Positions 33,816 to 42,374 of a stretch of DNA of 64,000 bases are shown here, piece after piece (the first letter of the stretch is position 1; each line of letters begins with the position of its first letter). Both the position numbers and the translations under genes were made by a program. The notes beneath the pieces are model-generated. The model had not been told where the DNA came from. It searched no databases and saw only the letters and a program-made list of their open reading frames with translations. Origin of the DNA: Verrucomicrobiaceae bacterium UBA1938 (GTDB taxonomy: Bacteria > Verrucomicrobiota > Verrucomicrobiia > Verrucomicrobiales > Verrucomicrobiaceae); assembly GCA_002336895.1 (NCBI GenBank), contig DDFC01000032.1, positions 497,904-561,903 of the forward strand, read 5' to 3'.

Positions 33816-35201
33816 TTATTTCATCGTCTTCTGCGCCGTGGAGATGATGCGTTCCTCAAGGGTCTCCGCGAATTTGTCGGGATGCAGCGGGTTGGACCAG
33901 TACATGAGCGAACGAAAGGCCTCATAGCCACCTTCCAGCAGAACGCGCCTGCTCGGAATGTAGGCGAGGATGTCATTGCTATAGCCTGCGACCCACAAGG
34001 CTCCCGGCCCAGTGAATTCGCGCTTCAGGCGCAGGGAATAATCCACGCAGGTCTCACCGCTGAGCGCCACGAAGGTGAGATCACGGCCAAAGTGCACCAC
34101 CTGAAGGGGGTAGTCGTAGTGGTCGCGGAGTCCGGTGTGCTTGATGGCATACAAGCGCTTTTCATCCCATTTGCGCTGATAGACCTCGTAGCTTTTTTCA
34201 TAGCCTTCGCCTGTGCTCAGCCGTTTTTCGATCTGGTCTGCCGTGGGGATGGACTGGTAATCAAGACGCGTCGTCTGCCAGTCAATGCGCAGCGGGCCGT
34301 GGATCGGTTTCGGCTTTGCATCCAGCGCTGCCTCCACCGCCGTGGCGAGGTTTTGGCCGTGGCGGAGGCTGAAGATGGGACTGAAACGGGGATAGGCATT
34401 CTGATCGCCACCGCAGCCCATCATGAACAAGGCGATGGCGCCTGGGTGCGCCTCTTCGATCAACTGCTGGGCATGACCTGCATAGTCACCGTGCCATTGC
34501 TTGATGCTCATGGAGGTATTGTGGCAGGCGTAGCCAAAGACGATGGCGCTCAGCTTGCCTGCGGTGGTTTGGACGGTAAGCACCGGCACATCATGATCCA
34601 CCACGCCCTCGGGATTCGGGCTGTTCAAGTAGGGATCGCCCGAAGGCTTGTCGTTTTTCAGCCTGCGGTTCATGGCAAAGCCGCAGCGCGCGTGACCATA
34701 ACTGACCGTCGCGGGCTCCACCTGCTGCAATGACTCGCCGATGATGCCGACGATTTTGTCCTTCAGCCATGCGTTGTAGCGGAGGCAGCGCTCCTTGCGG
34801 AGGAGGTCGGTGAAGCTCATGAACTCCAGCTCCGTGTAGCGCAGCTCCGGGCCACAATGAGTGTGTGAGCAGTTCAATAGAAGCGCCTTCTCTGGCAGAC
34901 TGAACTTGGTCTTTACGGCCTCAGCCACGGCGTCTCGGAGCTGAGCTGTCACCTCGACGAGATCCAGCGTGACCATGACGAAGCGCTGCCCCTGCGCGTC
35001 CTGGAGCGCGAGCGCCTTTGCGTTGAGTTCCATTGCTGTGCCTTCTGCTGGAACCTCGCGGTTCGCGAAACCGGCGAGATACATGGGCTCTGTGGGTGTG
35101 ATGATCGTGCTGGCGGCTGCGGCTTTCCATTCGGGTGTCTGTGCTGAGGTCTGCAGAAAGGATGCGAAGGCTAAGGCCAGGAGAGGGAAAACTGTATTCA
35201 T
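33816..35201 (-). CDS. Secreted neutral/alkaline ceramidase-like protein
   Basis: The start is ATG 35201 (MNTVFPLLALAFASFLQTSAQ), giving a normal signal peptide; other in-frame starts extend to 35336. The product is about 461 residues. ASTIITPTEPMYLAGFANREVPAEG and LLLNCSHTHCGPELRYTE match the neutral/alkaline non-lysosomal ceramidase family, where the SHTH motif binds zinc. GYACHNTSMSIKQWHGDYAGHAQQLIE and MMGCGGDQNAYPR continue the pattern; the usual SPN-type serine segment is altered. By family it cleaves an N-acyl bond in sphingolipid-like amides, but many PVC members have unknown substrates. It lies in the minus-strand block between sulfatase and giant cytochrome. Confidence 0.88.
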   Translation of the reverse strand: MNTVFPLLALAFASFLQTSAQTPEWKAAAASTIITPTEPMYLAGFANREVPAEGTAMELNAKALALQDAQGQRFVMVTLDLVEVTAQLRDAVAEAVKTKFSLPEKALLLNCSHTHCGPELRYTELEFMSFTDLLRKERCLRYNAWLKDKIVGIIGESLQQVEPATVSYGHARCGFAMNRRLKNDKPSGDPYLNSPNPEGVVDHDVPVLTVQTTAGKLSAIVFGYACHNTSMSIKQWHGDYAGHAQQLIEEAHPGAIALFMMGCGGDQNAYPRFSPIFSLRHGQNLATAVEAALDAKPKPIHGPLRIDWQTTRLDYQSIPTADQIEKRLSTGEGYEKSYEVYQRKWDEKRLYAIKHTGLRDHYDYPLQVVHFGRDLTFVALSGETCVDYSLRLKREFTGPGALWVAGYSNDILAYIPSRRVLLEGGYEAFRSLMYWSNPLHPDKFAETLEERIISTAQKTMK

Positions 35202-35558
35202 GATCGGACTCATACGCGCCGACGAGTCCGGATATGCCAAGCTGATGTTTTGAAGGACCTTGAATCCCTTCTTCTTTCTGTGAGAGCCCTGCTGGGGACG
35301 GCAGATTTGAGAAGCATGGCTCGCCTGGGACGCCACGTGTGAGCTGGAATCACCTCACGGAGTTAGATGGCTCCTTTGCCTGCGCATTCATGAAGGTGCG
35401 GAGCGGCTGGAGATTGCGGAGCGCCGCACAGGGGACTGTGCGGACCACTCTGCTGCCACACGCGCGGTGCGTTCGAAGTTTTCCACCTTTTGCCAGACTA
35501 CGTAATCTCTATTTTAGTCCTGTTTATGGCATTGTGAAGCCGGCGCCTGGCTGAACCC
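35202..35558. other. Intergenic region with one copy of the dispersed hairpin repeat
   Basis: This 357-bp gap between two minus-strand genes has no convincing gene. The part after 35414 holds the 36-bp repeat. The rest includes an A/T-rich stretch (about 35494-35530) that might hold a promoter for the ceramidase-like gene, but I cannot define one. Confidence 0.5.
35414..35449. repeat. Dispersed 36-bp repeat with hairpin, copy 2
   Basis: These 36 bases are identical to 23271-23306. The stem CCGCACA/TGTGCGG lies at 35424-35430 and 35437-35443. The bases just before (GGTGCGG...GCTGGAGA) and after (CTGCTGCCACACGCG) are similar but not identical to the first copy, so the repeat may be longer and diverged at its edges. 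Confidence 0.85.
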
Positions 35559-38500
35559 TCACTCCCGCTTGCTCAGGAGGTACTTGAGCAGCTCGAGAGC
35601 CTTGCGCTCGGGCATGGATTCGAGGAGGCCGGGGGGCATGAGGGAGACGGGCATCTTCTGGCGGTCTTTGAGATCGGCTTTGGAGATGATGACGGATTCC
35701 GTGACGGCGCGGGCGGTGATGGCGGTGTCTGTTTCTTGCTCGATGACGCCGGAGATGACGGTGCCGTCTTTTTTGGTGAGGACGTGAAGCTGGAAGTTGT
35801 CGCCGACGACGGCGTTGGGATCGATGATGTTTTCGAGGAAGTAGTCGAGGCCGTTGCGCCAGGAGCCTGCGAGGTCGGGGCCGAGCCTGCCGCCGACGCC
35901 GCCCATGGCGTGGCAGACGGCGCAGACTTGCTTGAAGGTTTCCTCGCCGGACTTCGCGTTGAAGGCCCACAGGGGTGCGGACTGGTAGGCTTTCTTGAGT
36001 TTGGCGATGCTGGCTTTGGCGGCTTCGCTAGAGTCATTGACCTTGCCCCAGGTGGCATCGAGGAGGGTGTTGATCTCGGTGTTGTTCAGGCTGCGCATCT
36101 GGCGGATTTGCAGTGAGCTGAGGTATTTCTTGTCGAAAGTGCCGGACTTCACGGCGGCGAGGAGAGGCAGGGCGAGCTCTGCGCGGCTGGTGAGGGTGCC
36201 GAGGGCGGCGGCGCGATCGGTGTCGTTGAGTTGGGTGAAGCGGGTGATGAGTGCCGTGGCTGTGGCGGGATCGCTGGAGCGTGAGAGGAGAGGGATGACG
36301 GCGCTGGTGAAGTCGGGGTGATCGAGGAGCCTGGCGAAGATGGGCGTGGCTTCGGGATCATTGACGCGCTTGAGGAGATCGAAGGCGCTGCGGCGCTGGG
36401 GGAGAGGCTGTGCGGTGTTGGAGAGAATGTCGCGCATCTTGGCGAGGACGGCTTTGTCTCCGAACAAGGCGGAGAGCTGGTCTGTGGTGGCACCGGGAAA
36501 CTTGGTCTGCAGTTGAGGCCAAGCTTTGGGCATTGCTGCTTTGGCTTCGTCCTTCATGCCAAAGGCGAGGATTTTGAGATCGCGCTCGGTTTGGATGGTG
36601 GGGATGAGGGCTTCGCGACCGGTGGCAGTTGTGGAGGCATACCAGCGGATGGAATCGGCGAGGGATGGAAGAGGTGTTTTGGCAGCAAGTGCGAGGCCGC
36701 GGGGCCAGTCTTCGGCGATGACGCGGGCGAGGCCGAACCAGATCATCTTCGGAAGGAAGCGGTCGTCTTTGTCCTCGGCGTGCATGGCGAGTGCGGAGGA
36801 GACTTCCCAGACGGTCTTGGCATCGAGATTTGGAAGCGCGGAGGCGAGGGCGAGTCGGACGGTGGGAGAGGGGTCGGATTGGGAGAGCTTGAGAAGAGTG
36901 GCGGAGGTGAGCTTGGATTTGCCGGGCTCTTCGGTGGCGAGCTGGATGGCCCAGGAGCGGACGATGTCGTTTGGGTGCTCCACGCTTTGCTGTGCTATCG
37001 GCGCATCAAACTGGTTTTGAGATGCGAGCGTCCACAATTCACGCAGCCAAACAAGATCGCCCTTGTGCTCTGAGTCATAAATTTTGGTTACATCTGCAGC
37101 CGTTGTTTCCTGAAGCCTTTTGCGAGCCATTCGTGCCTCCCAATCGGTTCCCATCAGTTGCAATTCCACAAGCTGCGAACCGCTCATTCTTCCCAAATCC
37201 ACCTTCACCGGCTTGTAGGTTTCCTTCCATGAGATGCGGTAGATGCGGCCGTTGGAGCGGTCCCATTTTTCGTCTTCGGGGTTGTGACAGTGCTGGGTGT
37301 CGGTCCAGTCAATGACATAGACGGCGCCGTCGGGGCCGGTTTGGAGATCGACGGGGATGTAGTCGGGGGCGGGGCTGTAGAGGAGATCGTAGCCCGCGTG
37401 GAAGGTCTCGTAACCGCTGCCGGTGCGGACCATGTGCTGCTGATTGATCTGATGGCCGTGGAGGTTGTGGGTGAAGAGGTGGTCGCGGTAGATGGCGGGC
37501 CAGTTGTCGCCGTTGTAGATGAGGGTGCCGACGTGGGAGTGGCCGCCATATACGGCGGTGGTACCGGGCTTGCCTGCACCGCCTTCACCGCTGTCGTAAC
37601 GGGCGGAGGCGGGGAGGTAGTTTTGGAGATCGGGTGCGAAGTCCGGGGCGGTGGCGGAGATGAAAGGGGCGTATTTGCTATTCGCCTGATTCCAGAAGTG
37701 GCCGTTGCGAATGGCATGGGTGGTGCCACCCTTGCCCCAGAAGCTGCGGCAGTGGGTCATGAAGAAGTGGCCGTTGCTGTTGTAGTCGAGGCCCCATTGG
37801 TTGCTGCCGCCGTGGCAGAAGATCTCGAAGACGTGGCGGACGGGGTGGTAGCGCCACACGCCGGCGTTGAGGGTGGTGCGCTGGTCGTCGGGTGTGCCAG
37901 GCTTGCCGATGAGGGACTGGGTGAAGACGCCTTGATTGCCGTAGAGCCAGCCGTCCGGGCCCCAGGTGAAGCTGTTGAGGGTTTCGTGGGTGTCCTGATA
38001 GCCCCAGCCGTCGAGGAGGATGTGGGCGGTGAAGTTGAGGCCGGGAGCGAGCGGGGGGGCAGATGGGAGATGGGAGATCGCAGATGGGGCCTGTTTTTGA
38101 GCCCCATCTGTCGGCAACGCATCAGGCTTGTCATCCTTGTCAGCATCCGGGATGAAGATCAAATAAGGGGCAGCGCCGACCCAGACACCGCCGAAGCCGA
38201 CTTCGATGCCGCTGACGAGGTTGAGGCCTTCGCAGAAGACTTTTTTGGTTTCGAAGGAGCCATCGCCATCGGAGTCTTCGAAGATGCTGATACGGTCTTT
38301 CCCCTGCCCTTCGGGCTGGCGGTTGGGATAACTAAAGGCTTCTGCCACCCACATGCGGCCGCGTTCATCGAAGCAGAAGGCGATGGGCTGGCGCACGTGC
38401 GGCTCTGCAGCGATCAGCTCGACCTGGAAACCGTCCTGCAATTTCATACCAGCGACGAGTTTCTGTGCAGCTTCGTTTTGCACAGCCGTTGGCTTGGCGG

Positions 38501-39788
38501 GATTGGGCAGGAGGTGCCAGAGGACGGGGCTTTCATCGACGCGTTTGGTGCGGTCTGCGCTAATGCTCAAGGAAGCGGCTGCGAAGACGGGTCTTTGATC
38601 ATGGAAGACGAAGTCGTCGAAGTTGATGTGGCCCCATCCGGCTTTGGACTGGTCGATGATGCGGATGAAGATGCGTTTGCCGACGACGGCTTCCAGATTC
38701 ACGGCGACGCGTTTCATATTTTCCTGCTGAGCGGAGCTGCTGCTCTGGATGATTTTGCCGGTGGCTTCTTCGACGACCTCGACGCGCTCGGTGTTTGCAT
38801 CCGGGGCGGCACCGATGAGGAAGCTGGCCCAGGGATGCGTGGCGATGAAGCTAGTGGAGGTGAGAGTGCCGGTGCCTTTGTCGCCGCTGCGCTCGTAGCC
38901 GCCGAGCCAGAACTTGCCAGCGTGCTGGGAGTTGCCACGTTTGCGGATGGCGACGGCGTCGCCTTCGACGGGCTGCTTTTCCCATGCGTCTCCTTCGACT
39001 TTCCAGCCTGCGAGGGTGCCGGTTTCGAAGCCGAGGTTGAGCTCGGTGGGTGGTGGGATGGAGGGGGCGTCAGAGCTCAGATTGCGGGCAAGAGTGCCCG
39101 CATCACTTCTCTGCGGAAGCGCGGTTTTGCCGAGATGGGTGAGCTGGATGTTGCGGAACTGGATTTTGGCGGGGCCGGGTCCGCTGTGGAGCTGGAAGGC
39201 GATCTTGCCACTCCATTCGGCGGCTTTGGCCTCGTGGTCGTCGAGGACGCTCATGAGGACGTCATTGACGCGGACTTCCACATGGGAGGCGGTGGCGGTG
39301 ATCTGGTATTTGTTCCAGTCGCCGGGTTTGATGACGGTGGCGAGGCTCTTGGGCTCCGCGAAGACATCTGACCAGCGGCGACCATCTGGCGCGATGCTGA
39401 CGCGTGAGCCGCGTTCGACCAGCAGAGCACGGCCGTGCTCGTCGTAGATGCGGCCGAGCCAGACTGCGCCCTGATCAAGATCGGCCTGATAGCCACTGGC
39501 GTGGCCTTCGGGACTCTGCTGGCAGCGGTACTGGATGCCGGAGTTGGCACTGGGGCCGCCTGTGATGCGGAACTCGACGGTGAGATCGAAGTCGTGGACC
39601 TCGCCGTCCCAGAAGATCCATTCGTTGCCTTTGAGCTGCTGACTCGCTGGGATTTCGCCTGTTACCGCGCCGTCTTCCACACGCCAGTGTTCAGGTTTGC
39701 CAGACCAGTGGGTGAGCGTCTTGCCGTCGAAAATCGATTCAGCGTGAAGCAGCGACGCGACGAGCAAGAGGGCGCAGAGAAGTTTCAT
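35559..39788 (-). CDS. Giant PVC-type dehydrogenase/cytochrome: DUF1080 + CBM-like + propeller + HEAT + haem domain
   Basis: The 1409-residue secreted protein has signal peptide MKLLCALLLVASLLHAE. In order: a DUF1080 lamin-G-like domain (about 18-215, SIFDGKTLTHWSGKPEHWRV); a second beta-sandwich, perhaps a carbohydrate-binding module (about 245-400, LGFETGTLAGWKVEGDAW); a PVC membrane-bound-dehydrogenase-type propeller (about 440-860, FQVELIAAEPHVRQPIAFCF, SYPNRQPEGQGKDRISIFED, WGLDYNSNGHFFMTHCR); a HEAT-repeat-like helical region (about 870-1260); and a C-terminal haem domain with CAVCH at about 1289-1293 and a GGRLGPDLAGS loop. The family is believed to oxidise sugars or alcohols and pass electrons to haem, but substrates are unproven. 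Two interdomain linkers carry inserted palindromic repeats (39084-39101 and 38060-38110). Confidence 0.93.
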   Translation of the reverse strand: MKLLCALLLVASLLHAESIFDGKTLTHWSGKPEHWRVEDGAVTGEIPASQQLKGNEWIFWDGEVHDFDLTVEFRITGGPSANSGIQYRCQQSPEGHASGYQADLDQGAVWLGRIYDEHGRALLVERGSRVSIAPDGRRWSDVFAEPKSLATVIKPGDWNKYQITATASHVEVRVNDVLMSVLDDHEAKAAEWSGKIAFQLHSGPGPAKIQFRNIQLTHLGKTALPQRSDAGTLARNLSSDAPSIPPPTELNLGFETGTLAGWKVEGDAWEKQPVEGDAVAIRKRGNSQHAGKFWLGGYERSGDKGTGTLTSTSFIATHPWASFLIGAAPDANTERVEVVEEATGKIIQSSSSAQQENMKRVAVNLEAVVGKRIFIRIIDQSKAGWGHINFDDFVFHDQRPVFAAASLSISADRTKRVDESPVLWHLLPNPAKPTAVQNEAAQKLVAGMKLQDGFQVELIAAEPHVRQPIAFCFDERGRMWVAEAFSYPNRQPEGQGKDRISIFEDSDGDGSFETKKVFCEGLNLVSGIEVGFGGVWVGAAPYLIFIPDADKDDKPDALPTDGAQKQAPSAISHLPSAPPLAPGLNFTAHILLDGWGYQDTHETLNSFTWGPDGWLYGNQGVFTQSLIGKPGTPDDQRTTLNAGVWRYHPVRHVFEIFCHGGSNQWGLDYNSNGHFFMTHCRSFWGKGGTTHAIRNGHFWNQANSKYAPFISATAPDFAPDLQNYLPASARYDSGEGGAGKPGTTAVYGGHSHVGTLIYNGDNWPAIYRDHLFTHNLHGHQINQQHMVRTGSGYETFHAGYDLLYSPAPDYIPVDLQTGPDGAVYVIDWTDTQHCHNPEDEKWDRSNGRIYRISWKETYKPVKVDLGRMSGSQLVELQLMGTDWEARMARKRLQETTAADVTKIYDSEHKGDLVWLRELWTLASQNQFDAPIAQQSVEHPNDIVRSWAIQLATEEPGKSKLTSATLLKLSQSDPSPTVRLALASALPNLDAKTVWEVSSALAMHAEDKDDRFLPKMIWFGLARVIAEDWPRGLALAAKTPLPSLADSIRWYASTTATGREALIPTIQTERDLKILAFGMKDEAKAAMPKAWPQLQTKFPGATTDQLSALFGDKAVLAKMRDILSNTAQPLPQRRSAFDLLKRVNDPEATPIFARLLDHPDFTSAVIPLLSRSSDPATATALITRFTQLNDTDRAAALGTLTSRAELALPLLAAVKSGTFDKKYLSSLQIRQMRSLNNTEINTLLDATWGKVNDSSEAAKASIAKLKKAYQSAPLWAFNAKSGEETFKQVCAVCHAMGGVGGRLGPDLAGSWRNGLDYFLENIIDPNAVVGDNFQLHVLTKKDGTVISGVIEQETDTAITARAVTESVIISKADLKDRQKMPVSLMPPGLLESMPERKALELLKYLLSKRE
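38060..38110. repeat. In-frame palindromic repeat insertion inside the giant cytochrome gene
   Basis: Three imperfect copies of an AGATGGGAG-type unit start at 38060. They are followed by the perfect inverted pair CAGATGGGGC (38081-38090) and GCCCCATCTG (38101-38110). The insertion stays in frame and encodes a Ser/Ala/Pro-rich stretch (SAISHLPSAP) at residues about 559-576, which reads as an added surface loop within the propeller. Confidence 0.75.
39084..39101. repeat. Perfect hairpin repeat in an interdomain linker of the giant cytochrome gene
   Basis: GCGGGCA and TGCCCGC form a perfect 7-bp stem around AGAG. It lies in frame at residues about 229-235, in the linker between the DUF1080 domain and the second beta-sandwich. 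The motif resembles short palindromes that also occur between genes in this window. Confidence 0.7.
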
Positions 39789-39878
39789 GGCGGTTGGAGC
39801 GGGTTGGCAACCCTACTCCATACAGCCGATGTCACCCGCATAAAGCAGACATGATTTTGGCTGAATCGGACGTGGATG

Positions 39879-40736
39879 TCATTTCTTCAACACTCCGGCT
39901 ACGAAGGTAGCGAGAGCCTTCGTCGCGGGATCGTCGGGCAGGCCGAGGTCGTCGTTGAGCTTCACATGGCTGGTGTCCTTGGCACCGAAGACGGTGGTGG
40001 GGACTCCAGCTTCTTTGAGGCTGTTGCCCAAGCGTGCGGCTTGGGCGCTGGTGTCTGGATGAGCGGAAACGTGCAGGATGAGAAAGGGCGGGATGCCTTT
40101 GCCTTTGGCGATGTGGGTGACGGCGGAGAAGTCGATGTGTTTTTCAGCAGTGCCGCCGAATTTTTCACGATGGCCGTTCACGCGTGGGGGCAGATGGTGA
40201 ACGCGGAGACGTGTCTCAGCCGTCTCGATGATGGCGGGGACGTCGTAGGTGTCTCCGTCCACGGGTACGCAGCCGATGAGGCATTCGAAGCTGGCGCCTT
40301 CGGCCTTGAGGTAGCGGTCGTCCGTACAGATCAGCGCGGCGAGTTCTGCACCAGCGGAGTGACCGCCAACAAGGACGCGCCTTGGGTCGCCGCCGTATTC
40401 GGCGATGTGTTTTTCCATCCAGCCAAAGGCTTTTGCCACGTCACGAGTGAGCGTGCCCATGTCCACCTCCGGGAGGAGGCGGTAGTTGGTGGAGACAAAG
40501 ACGAAGCCCTTGTTCATGAACCACTGCGGCTTGAGTTTGACGTCCGTTTTGTCGCCCTGAGTCCAGCCACCACCGTGGATCCAGAAGACGACGGGGAGGT
40601 TTTTGGCATTCGGAGGTGAATAGATGTCGAGCACATGGCGTGCGTGGCCGTTTTCGACATAGGGGATGCCGGACTTCACGCTCTGGGAGAACGCAGTGGC
40701 GGCAAAGGCGAGTGTGGCGAGCAGGATGGATTTCAT
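39879..40736 (-). CDS. Secreted alpha/beta-hydrolase (esterase, HGGGW type)
   Basis: The 285-residue product has signal peptide MKSILLATLAFAATAFSQ. VVFWIHGGGWTQGDKTD gives the oxyanion hole, LVGGHSAGAELAALI the nucleophile, and KDTSHVKLNDDLG a late His. It matches the BD-FAE/acetyl-esterase branch. HVLDIYSPPNAKNLPVVFWIH is the typical N-terminal lead. It lies in the minus-strand block just downstream of a deacetylase-like gene and upstream of the giant cytochrome; the 90-bp gap to the latter is short. A role in removing acyl groups from carbohydrate is likely by family and context. Confidence 0.92.
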   Translation of the reverse strand: MKSILLATLAFAATAFSQSVKSGIPYVENGHARHVLDIYSPPNAKNLPVVFWIHGGGWTQGDKTDVKLKPQWFMNKGFVFVSTNYRLLPEVDMGTLTRDVAKAFGWMEKHIAEYGGDPRRVLVGGHSAGAELAALICTDDRYLKAEGASFECLIGCVPVDGDTYDVPAIIETAETRLRVHHLPPRVNGHREKFGGTAEKHIDFSAVTHIAKGKGIPPFLILHVSAHPDTSAQAARLGNSLKEAGVPTTVFGAKDTSHVKLNDDLGLPDDPATKALATFVAGVLKK

Positions 40737-40765
40737 GATGGAGACCTATACGACGCCGCTCCGAT

Positions 40766-41518
40766 TTATTTCCGAACTGGGAGATACTTTGCCAGATCGC
40801 GCATGGCGATGACTTTGCAGCCGGACTCATTGAGGTGCTGCATGTAGGCTTCGAATTTGGCGGGGTCGGTGTTGACCCAGGGGTGCTTGATGTCCGGGAC
40901 ACCGTGAAAGGTCATGACGGCGACTTTGCCATCCTTGGCCTGAGCGACAGCTGCTTTGAATTGTTCCAGGGTACTGTCTGGCTTGCCATCGAAAACCTGG
41001 GGCATGGTGAGAAGATCGTCTTTGGTGGGATCAAAGGCCTGAGCGCCGCCGGCACGGGCAAACTGGTAGCCGCGCTCGCGCAGGAGCTTCACAGCGGCTT
41101 CGCTGGTTTGATAGCCGGGGTAGCAGAAGCTCACGGGCCGTGGGATGCCGTATGTGGCGCACTGCTGCTCGATGAACTCCACATCGGCGGCGAGCTGCTC
41201 AGGCCTCTGCTTTGACACGCCGGCGTGTTTGCGAGTGTGATTACCGATTTCGAAGCCGTCGATGTCGAGGGCTTTGATCTGATCCCAGGTCATGTAGTGC
41301 TCCTTGTCCACGAGGAACTCGAAGCCTTCGGTGATGAAGAAGGTGGCACCGAAGCCGTGCTTTTTGAGCAGAGGGGCGACGAAGGTGGCGTGGCTGGCCA
41401 CAGAGTCGTCAAAGGTGAGGACTACGAGTCGCTGAGGGACGGGCTCGATGGCGATGGAGCGCCAGGCGAAGGCAGTGGTGAGAAGGAGAGCAGCGAGGGC
41501 GATGCGGGCGGGTTTCAT
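40766..41518 (-). CDS. Secreted polysaccharide deacetylase (NodB-like)
   Basis: The 250-residue product has signal peptide ending near AFAWRSIAIE. Mature sequence begins RLVVLTFDDSVASHATFVAPLLKKHGFGATFFITEGF, the NodB motif 1 with the catalytic base and metal Asp. ALDIDGFEIGNHTRKH supplies the metal His of motif 2, and PRPVSFCYPGYQTSE the motif 3 region. VAVMTFHGVPD gives motif 5. It is a carbohydrate esterase 4-type deacetylase that removes N- or O-acetyl groups from a polysaccharide. It lies 29 bp upstream of the esterase gene and is probably transcribed with it. Confidence 0.93.
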   Translation of the reverse strand: MKPARIALAALLLTTAFAWRSIAIEPVPQRLVVLTFDDSVASHATFVAPLLKKHGFGATFFITEGFEFLVDKEHYMTWDQIKALDIDGFEIGNHTRKHAGVSKQRPEQLAADVEFIEQQCATYGIPRPVSFCYPGYQTSEAAVKLLRERGYQFARAGGAQAFDPTKDDLLTMPQVFDGKPDSTLEQFKAAVAQAKDGKVAVMTFHGVPDIKHPWVNTDPAKFEAYMQHLNESGCKVIAMRDLAKYLPVRK

Positions 41519-41524
41519 GGATGA

Positions 41525-42295
41525 TCACTTCACTTTCCAGATTTTCACATCATCGATCCACACCGTGCTGGGCACGAGGAAGCTGAACCAGCGCTTCATG
41601 GGGTGGGCATAGCCTTCCGAGTGGTGGCTGGCGAGGACTTTGCCATCGAGACTGAGGCGCATTTCGTCGCCCTCAGTGACGAGTACGAGCTCATGCCACT
41701 CTGTGTCAGCTTTCCATGGAACGACGATCTTTTTGGAATTGAGCAATGCCTCGAGGTCGGCGGGCAGCTTTTCTTTGCGCGCGAGGTAGTCATCGCGCTT
41801 CTTTTTGACCTCGAGATTCATCACACCGGTTTTGTGGTCGATGAGGGTGATGCTGGTCTGGCTGAGGATGCCATAGCAAAGATGCCCGGCGTGCACGCCT
41901 TTCAGCTCGCGGTCCACAAAGCCGAGCTGGAGCGACTCTGCCGGGTGGAGGCCAGGAAAGCGGAAGCGAACCACGGCGCCGCCGTCTGTGAAGCCAGCCT
42001 CGTGGTGGATGTGGGCCGCGTGATTGGCCTCTTTGGTGGCGCTGGCGATTTTCAAGATGCCGCCGTCGAGATCGGCCATCTTGATCTGAGGCACGCGGTC
42101 TGCCGTGGCGCTGTTCCAGCCGTTGCCAATGGCTTTGGCGAGGTTGCCGTCCTCTTCGCGCTCAAAGGCATCGTGAAAGATCATCTGGCCTTTTTCATGC
42201 AGCCAAGCGGCATCGTTGCGCGGTGGTGAGGCGGAGTCGGCGGACGATGCTGCCAGCGGTGCAAGCAGCAGGGTGGTGAATAGAAATGTTTTCAT
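41525..42295 (-). CDS. Secreted lamin-G/concanavalin-like protein (DUF1080-type fold)
   Basis: Start is ATG 42295 (MKTFLFTTLLLAPLAASSA); a second ATG at 42301 is possible. The product is about 256 residues. QMIFHDAFEREEDGNLAKAIGNGWNSAT opens a beta-sandwich, and FRFPGLHPAESLQLGFVDRELKGVHAGHLCYGILSQ with SLDGKVLASHHSEGYAHPMKRWFSFLVPSTVWIDDVKIWKV closes it. The pattern is that of the LamG/DUF1080 family that binds or cleaves glycans. I cannot locate catalytic residues. It lies six bases upstream of the deacetylase gene, so it is part of the same transcript. Confidence 0.8.
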   Translation of the reverse strand: MKTFLFTTLLLAPLAASSADSASPPRNDAAWLHEKGQMIFHDAFEREEDGNLAKAIGNGWNSATADRVPQIKMADLDGGILKIASATKEANHAAHIHHEAGFTDGGAVVRFRFPGLHPAESLQLGFVDRELKGVHAGHLCYGILSQTSITLIDHKTGVMNLEVKKKRDDYLARKEKLPADLEALLNSKKIVVPWKADTEWHELVLVTEGDEMRLSLDGKVLASHHSEGYAHPMKRWFSFLVPSTVWIDDVKIWKVK

Positions 42296-42348
42296 GGTCA
42301 TGGGTGGCGGGACGGCAATGCGGCAACACCTATCGCCAGCGGAGTACT

Positions 42349-42364
42349 GCGGAATGAATTCCGC
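42349..42364. repeat. Perfect GCGGAAT/ATTCCGC hairpin
   Basis: The 7-bp arms surround a GA loop, ten bases downstream of the WD40-cytochrome gene's stop (that gene runs on the minus strand). It is an extragenic palindrome that could also help end that transcript. Confidence 0.7.
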
Positions 42365-42374
42365 GCTCCTACGG

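Noticed and set aside
32460..34733. Plus-strand open frame of 757 codons across the sulfatase and ceramidase-like genes
   Set aside because: It is antisense to two clear genes and arises from GC-rich codon use; it has no family features and no signal.
37284..39371. Plus-strand open frame of 695 codons across the giant cytochrome gene
   Set aside because: It lies opposite a well-supported gene and shows only low-complexity Val/Ala/Gly/Asp-rich sequence.
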